Shown here: piece by piece, positions 5,013-8,399 of the stretch
Position numbering within the stretch: position 1 is the first letter of the stretch
Layout: every line of letters starts with the position of its first letter
Origin: Bryobacterales bacterium
GTDB taxonomy: Bacteria > Cyanobacteriota > Vampirovibrionia > Obscuribacterales > Obscuribacteraceae
Length of the DNA: 8,399 nucleotides
Assembly: GCA_903970295.1 (NCBI GenBank)
Contig: CAJCHQ010000056.1
Coordinates: 1-8,399 of the forward strand
Direction: 5' to 3'
Notes under the pieces: model-generated
Seen by the model: only the letters and a program-made list of their open reading frames with translations
Told to the model about the DNA's origin: nothing
Database searches by the model: none
Program-made: the position numbers and the translations under genes

Positions 5013-7631
5013 TTGACGCTCTCGGAAACGCCAATGATTTTTGACCGGAAAGAAAACACAGCCGGCACGAACAGCGATGTTTGCCCGAAGTGTGGACTGA
5101 AGAGCGGCACCAGTGGCTCGATGACGACTTGGATTTTTCAAAATAGTCGCTGCGAATGCAACAAACTGGAAGAAGGCACACAAACTGCCAGTGGGCGATT
5201 CTCTCATCCGGACCCGAGGGAGAAACGCCCCGCCGGTCGCATCTTGAATGGACGTTATCAGCTGCTTGAACGAGTGGGACATGGTGGTCAGAGCCTTGTC
5301 TACAAAGCTGAGGATTTGGTTACTAAAAGGATGTTGGCGATCAAACTGATGCGCCCGGAATTCACTAAGCATGATCTGGCGGTGAGGCGACTGATTCGCG
5401 AAGTGGAGACTGCTTCCAAGCTCTCCCACCCAAATCTTGTTCGCGTGCATGGCTACGGACAGGATCGGCAGGGAGAGCCGTATCTCGTCATGGATTTCGT
5501 AACCGGAGAAAATCTCGACGATCTGCTTCTGAGAAACGGAGGGAAACTGCCACAGCAGCGGGTTCTGGAGATAATGATGCAAATCTGCGCCGGTCTTCGG
5601 TACGCACACGCAAATGGCGTCATTCACCGCGATTTGAAACCCAGTAATGTCATTGTCAGTGCCGAAGCCGGAAGTCCCGAATCTGTGAAAATAGTCGACT
5701 TCGGTTTTGCAAAACTAACTGAAAACGTCACTGAGGCTCTAAAACTGACGCAGAGCGGTGAGGTATTCGGCAGCCCTTTGTATATGAGTCCCGAGCATTG
5801 TCTCGGCAAAGAATTAGACGAACGCTCGGACATTTACTCGCTGGGGTGCCTCTTTTATCAAGCCCTTTCTGGCATGCCGCCCTTGGTTGGAGATAATCTT
5901 TTAGCCACTGTTGCGAAGCAGGTCACTGAAGAACCTCTGAGCATGCGCACTATTGATCGCTCTATTTCAGAGAGCGCGGACAATGTAGCGCTTCGCTGCC
6001 TGGCTAAAAATCCAATCGATCGCTATCAATCGGTGGACGAGTTACTTAACGACTTAAGGCTGTTACAGATCGGCAAAGGCGTGCCGGGACGTTTGAGAAA
6101 GGCGAACCGAATTGCGTCTGTGGGGCAGATGGAATCTTCTCAAAATGTTGTCTTGAATCGGTTCGAACCGTCGCGGCTGCTGGTGCCAGCCCTTACTGGG
6201 GCGTTGCTGATTGTATCGACTGCTCTAGTTTGGCTTGCACAACAAAAACTAGTTTCAATGTCTGGGACAATTTCGGTTCCGTTGAACTCAAAGCCAGTTG
6301 ACTCGGGAAAGAAGATTGAACGGACGCCTGAAACCAAAGCCGGCACTAAGTTGGCGGAGCGCCCCTTCACCCCTCAAGTCGTGAGAAGTCGAGTGCCGGC
6401 GACGAAAGAAAATAGACGACCGCCGACGTTTGCCTCAATCACAACGCCCTCATCAATCAGACCTGGCATACGCGGTCAGGCGGTTAGAGCATATCCTGAT
6501 TCAACGCCAGCACTTTCTTCGATTTCTCCGGTTGCAGCTCGACAATCAGATGCGCGCGGCGATTCTGGAGGTGGGTCTAATAGTTTCTCAAATTCGTCGT
6601 CGAACCCGCAGGCTAACTACAGCTTTCCGGGCATTCAATTCTACGCCCCCCCGGGCTGGGTGCAGTCGGCGAATGCTGATCCGCAAGTAATACTGTGGTT
6701 GTGCAAGACCATTCCGAGCGGTGCACAGACTAATATAATGGTCCGAAAAATCGATGCTGATTCAGTAACACAGGCCTTGAGCCTGGATGAAGAAGCTGGC
6801 AGGCAAAACTATTTTCAGACGCTTTCAACCAACCCAACACACGTGGGCATTCACCATCTTGATGCGATTCAGCGTACTGTCAGATATCGCAAGGACCGCA
6901 TCGAACCACGATTTCAAAAGAATAGCTATGCCGAAGTTGATGGCAAGATATTTTGCTTCGTACTGGACGTTCATGACGAAGCTGAGGCGGCTATCGTCAT
7001 GAACGAATATGAAATGTTACTGAAGTCCGTGTCGGGCGGAGGGCAAAATAATGTTTCCAGGAATTTAGATTCTCGGCCCGCCAAGACGCAGACATATAAA
7101 TGGCGCGATGCCCACGAGTCTAGCTCAGAAAGAAGCTCTTCTTTTGCCGTGACCAACTATCCTCCCAGCAAATCTCAATCTCCGAGAGTTGCAACCACTG
7201 CGCAGGGAGCATACTGCAGAGTTGGCGACATCCAATTTTTCCTGCCTGCGGGCTGGGTCAGATATGGTAAAAGTGACCCATACTGGCTTGGTGTTTTTTA
7301 TAAAAAAACGCCAGGTGGAGGTTGGTTAAGGGTGCGCAAAATGAACACAAACTCGGTGGACCAGGGTTACAAAATGTCTGAAGCTGGCTACCGTCAAAAC
7401 GGCTTTCAACCGCTCGAAGTGCGCCGTTTCTCTCGAGGTCTGCGACATCCAAGCGCGATTCGTAGTACCCTCTCGCAGACTGCTGGAACCGATCAGGCAA
7501 GAATTATTCACTGTGCTTATGTGGTCGTAAATGACAAGGTGATTTGCTTTGAATTGAATGCAATTCAAGCAGAGGATGCATCATTACTGACTGAACTCGA
7601 CCTCTTGCTGAATTCGCTGCAAGGCTGTTAG
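5013..7631 (+). CDS. Transmembrane Ser/Thr protein kinase with Cys ribbon and duplicated outer domain
   Basis: This 872-residue Hanks-type (PknB-like) kinase phosphorylates Ser/Thr on partner proteins at the inner membrane face. The N-terminus has a probable zinc ribbon, CPKC (24-27) and CEC (47-49). The catalytic domain spans about 82-350 and looks active: glycine loop VGHGGQSLV (88-96), ATP-anchoring Lys111, alpha-C Glu130, HRDLKPSN (205-212), DFG (229-231), SPE (259-261), DIYSLG (273-278) and Arg337. One membrane span lies at about 389-410. A Ser/Pro/Arg-rich linker (411-534) then leads to two related outer domains, 535-673 and 733-870. Shared motifs are IQF-x-x-P-x-GWV, VRK, SV-x-Q, RQN-x-FQ and K-[IV]-x-CF. 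The outer domain is not a PASTA repeat and I do not recognise it; a sensory role is inferred. The PAS-protein gene starts 39 bases after the stop. TTG5013 is supported by GAGG; ATG5034 is possible. Confidence 0.95.
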   Translation: MTLSETPMIFDRKENTAGTNSDVCPKCGLKSGTSGSMTTWIFQNSRCECNKLEEGTQTASGRFSHPDPREKRPAGRILNGRYQLLERVGHGGQSLVYKAEDLVTKRMLAIKLMRPEFTKHDLAVRRLIREVETASKLSHPNLVRVHGYGQDRQGEPYLVMDFVTGENLDDLLLRNGGKLPQQRVLEIMMQICAGLRYAHANGVIHRDLKPSNVIVSAEAGSPESVKIVDFGFAKLTENVTEALKLTQSGEVFGSPLYMSPEHCLGKELDERSDIYSLGCLFYQALSGMPPLVGDNLLATVAKQVTEEPLSMRTIDRSISESADNVALRCLAKNPIDRYQSVDELLNDLRLLQIGKGVPGRLRKANRIASVGQMESSQNVVLNRFEPSRLLVPALTGALLIVSTALVWLAQQKLVSMSGTISVPLNSKPVDSGKKIERTPETKAGTKLAERPFTPQVVRSRVPATKENRRPPTFASITTPSSIRPGIRGQAVRAYPDSTPALSSISPVAARQSDARGDSGGGSNSFSNSSSNPQANYSFPGIQFYAPPGWVQSANADPQVILWLCKTIPSGAQTNIMVRKIDADSVTQALSLDEEAGRQNYFQTLSTNPTHVGIHHLDAIQRTVRYRKDRIEPRFQKNSYAEVDGKIFCFVLDVHDEAEAAIVMNEYEMLLKSVSGGGQNNVSRNLDSRPAKTQTYKWRDAHESSSERSSSFAVTNYPPSKSQSPRVATTAQGAYCRVGDIQFFLPAGWVRYGKSDPYWLGVFYKKTPGGGWLRVRKMNTNSVDQGYKMSEAGYRQNGFQPLEVRRFSRGLRHPSAIRSTLSQTAGTDQARIIHCAYVVVNDKVICFELNAIQAEDASLLTELDLLLNSLQGC
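6615..7622 (+). repeat. Duplicated outer domain within the kinase gene
   Basis: The segments 6615-7031 and 7209-7622 encode two ~138-residue domains with shared motifs in the same order. These include IQFYAPPGWV against IQFFLPAGWV, MVRKIDADSV against RVRKMNTNSV, GRQNYFQTL against YRQNGFQPL, and KIFCF against KVICF. The copies are strongly diverged, so the duplication is old. They are joined by a Ser-rich linker. Confidence 0.85.
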
Positions 7632-7652
7632 CGTTCAGCGCCTCTGTTTTTT
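7622..7652 (+). terminator. Weak terminator-like element between kinase and PAS genes
   Basis: AGGCTG (7622-7627) can pair with CAGCGCCT (7636-7643) if two bases bulge, and six T follow at 7647-7652 after TCTG. The stem overlaps the end of the kinase frame. It may reduce read-through into the PAS gene without blocking it. Confidence 0.25.
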
Positions 7653-7670
7653 GAACCGGTGCGGAGAGCA

Positions 7671-8399
7671 ATGATTGAGTCCGATGAAATTCTGCAATTA
7701 AGAAGGAAGGTTGATGAACTGACCGAGAAATTGCAACTGACGGAAAGCCGGCTCGAGAGCAATGAAAGTCGTATCCGCACTGTAGTTCAAGCCCTCCCTG
7801 TCGGTTTATTGATTACCGATCATGAAGGGCGGATCGAGGCAATCAATCCGCATTGTTTAAAAGTATTCCGATCTGACTATGCGGATCTTGCTAGTCGCAA
7901 AATAGGCGATCTTTTGCATATTTCGGATCAGATTGATCTGCTTAACCCGAACGTCTCGACATTTGAAAACGTTCAATCTTTAGAAATCAAGGCAGTTCGA
8001 CCGAATGGTCAAAAATTTCCGGCCGAAATCACGCTGCGATCGTTTGAAACGCCAAACGGACAGAAATTTGTTGTGGTCATAGAAGACGTCACGGAAAGAC
8101 ACGAGATCAAGAAGATTTTGGATCTTGCTAAACAGAGACTGGAAAGAAGCGAGAAGCGTCTGATGATAATGATTGCGAATATGCCTGTTGGTTTAGCTAT
8201 TGTCAGTCGAGACGGGATAATCGAGTTCAGTAATCCGGCCATGCAAAGAATGTTTTGCAGAAAAGACTTTCTCGCAGAACAATTGCAGGATGTGCTTTCC
8301 ATAAGGCGCAAGCAGCTCTTAGATATCTTGGCTGGTAAGCAGGCTGTGGAGTGCGAAACAGTGCAGGCTTTCGGTACACCAATCACCGTCGAGGTGTCC
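7671..8399 (+). CDS. PAS-domain signalling protein, 3' end outside the window
   Basis: The first 243 residues are present. Residues 1-38 are a charged heptad-like coiled coil (LRRKVDELTEKLQLTESRL). A first PAS domain covers about 36-145: ALPVGLLITDHEGRIEAINP opens it, and a PAC-type ending has RPNGQKFPAEI at 110-120 and VVIEDVTERHE at 135-144. A second coiled coil (about 145-165) leads into another PAS domain from about 167: MPVGLAIVSRDGIIEFSNPA. The frame is open to the last base. Such tandem PAS arrays usually precede a histidine kinase, diguanylate cyclase or similar output, which lies beyond the window. Ligand or cofactor cannot be named: no haem- or flavin-binding signature is evident. 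ATG at 7671 has GGAG at 7663-7666; an in-frame GTG at 7659 is an alternative. No signal peptide or membrane span is visible, so it is probably cytoplasmic. It may be co-transcribed with the kinase. Confidence 0.93.
   Translation, partial: MIESDEILQLRRKVDELTEKLQLTESRLESNESRIRTVVQALPVGLLITDHEGRIEAINPHCLKVFRSDYADLASRKIGDLLHISDQIDLLNPNVSTFENVQSLEIKAVRPNGQKFPAEITLRSFETPNGQKFVVVIEDVTERHEIKKILDLAKQRLERSEKRLMIMIANMPVGLAIVSRDGIIEFSNPAMQRMFCRKDFLAEQLQDVLSIRRKQLLDILAGKQAVECETVQAFGTPITVEVS

Noticed and set aside
4914..5627. 237-codon minus-strand frame antisense to the kinase
   Set aside because: Lies opposite the catalytic domain, whose motifs prove the plus-strand frame; no domain in the antisense product.
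8009..8386. 125-codon minus-strand frame opposite the PAS gene
   Set aside because: Shadow of the PAS-coding frame, without its own ribosome site or recognisable domain.

Overview
The window looks like accessory, signalling-rich chromosome from a free-living bacterium of moderate GC content. The best guess at lineage is a non-photosynthetic relative of Cyanobacteria (Melainabacteria/Vampirovibrionophyceae, Obscuribacterales-like). This rests on the combination of a Ser/Thr kinase with an N-terminal Cys ribbon, a TadE-type leader protein, a large low-complexity Ala/Asn/Thr-rich protein and wide intergenic spaces. It is an inference from style of gene content; no rRNA, tRNA or housekeeping marker is present to confirm it.

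Layout. Positions 1-496 hold no convincing gene but carry a 10-bp tandem repeat (71-140). A small orphan gene with a TTG start follows (497-841, +), then a strong hairpin and about 660 bp without a convincing gene (842-1510). Next is a 640-residue low-complexity protein (1511-3433, +) with a five-unit RDHGG repeat, three diverged ~71-79-residue repeats and a duplicated 39-bp segment. A convergent intergenic stretch (3434-3757) separates it from a minus-strand gene (3758-4858). That gene encodes a TadE-like membrane leader joined to a C-terminal domain resembling the PA-IL/LecA lectin fold. A 154-bp divergent region (4859-5012) leads to a transmembrane Ser/Thr protein kinase (5013-7631, +) with a Cys ribbon, a complete Hanks-type catalytic domain, one membrane span and two copies of an unrecognised outer domain. 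After 39 bp a PAS-domain sensor gene begins (7671, +) and runs off the end of the window.

How the genes may work together. The kinase and PAS protein lie in the same direction, 39 bp apart, and may form a signalling pair, though a possible weak terminator lies between them. The TadE/LecA-like protein is divergent from the kinase and shares its upstream region, so the two could be co-regulated. The kinase outer domain and the LecA-like domain would both face outward, so an envelope-sensing or attachment role is a reasonable hypothesis but is not shown by the sequence. No mobile element, CRISPR array, tRNA or rRNA was seen.
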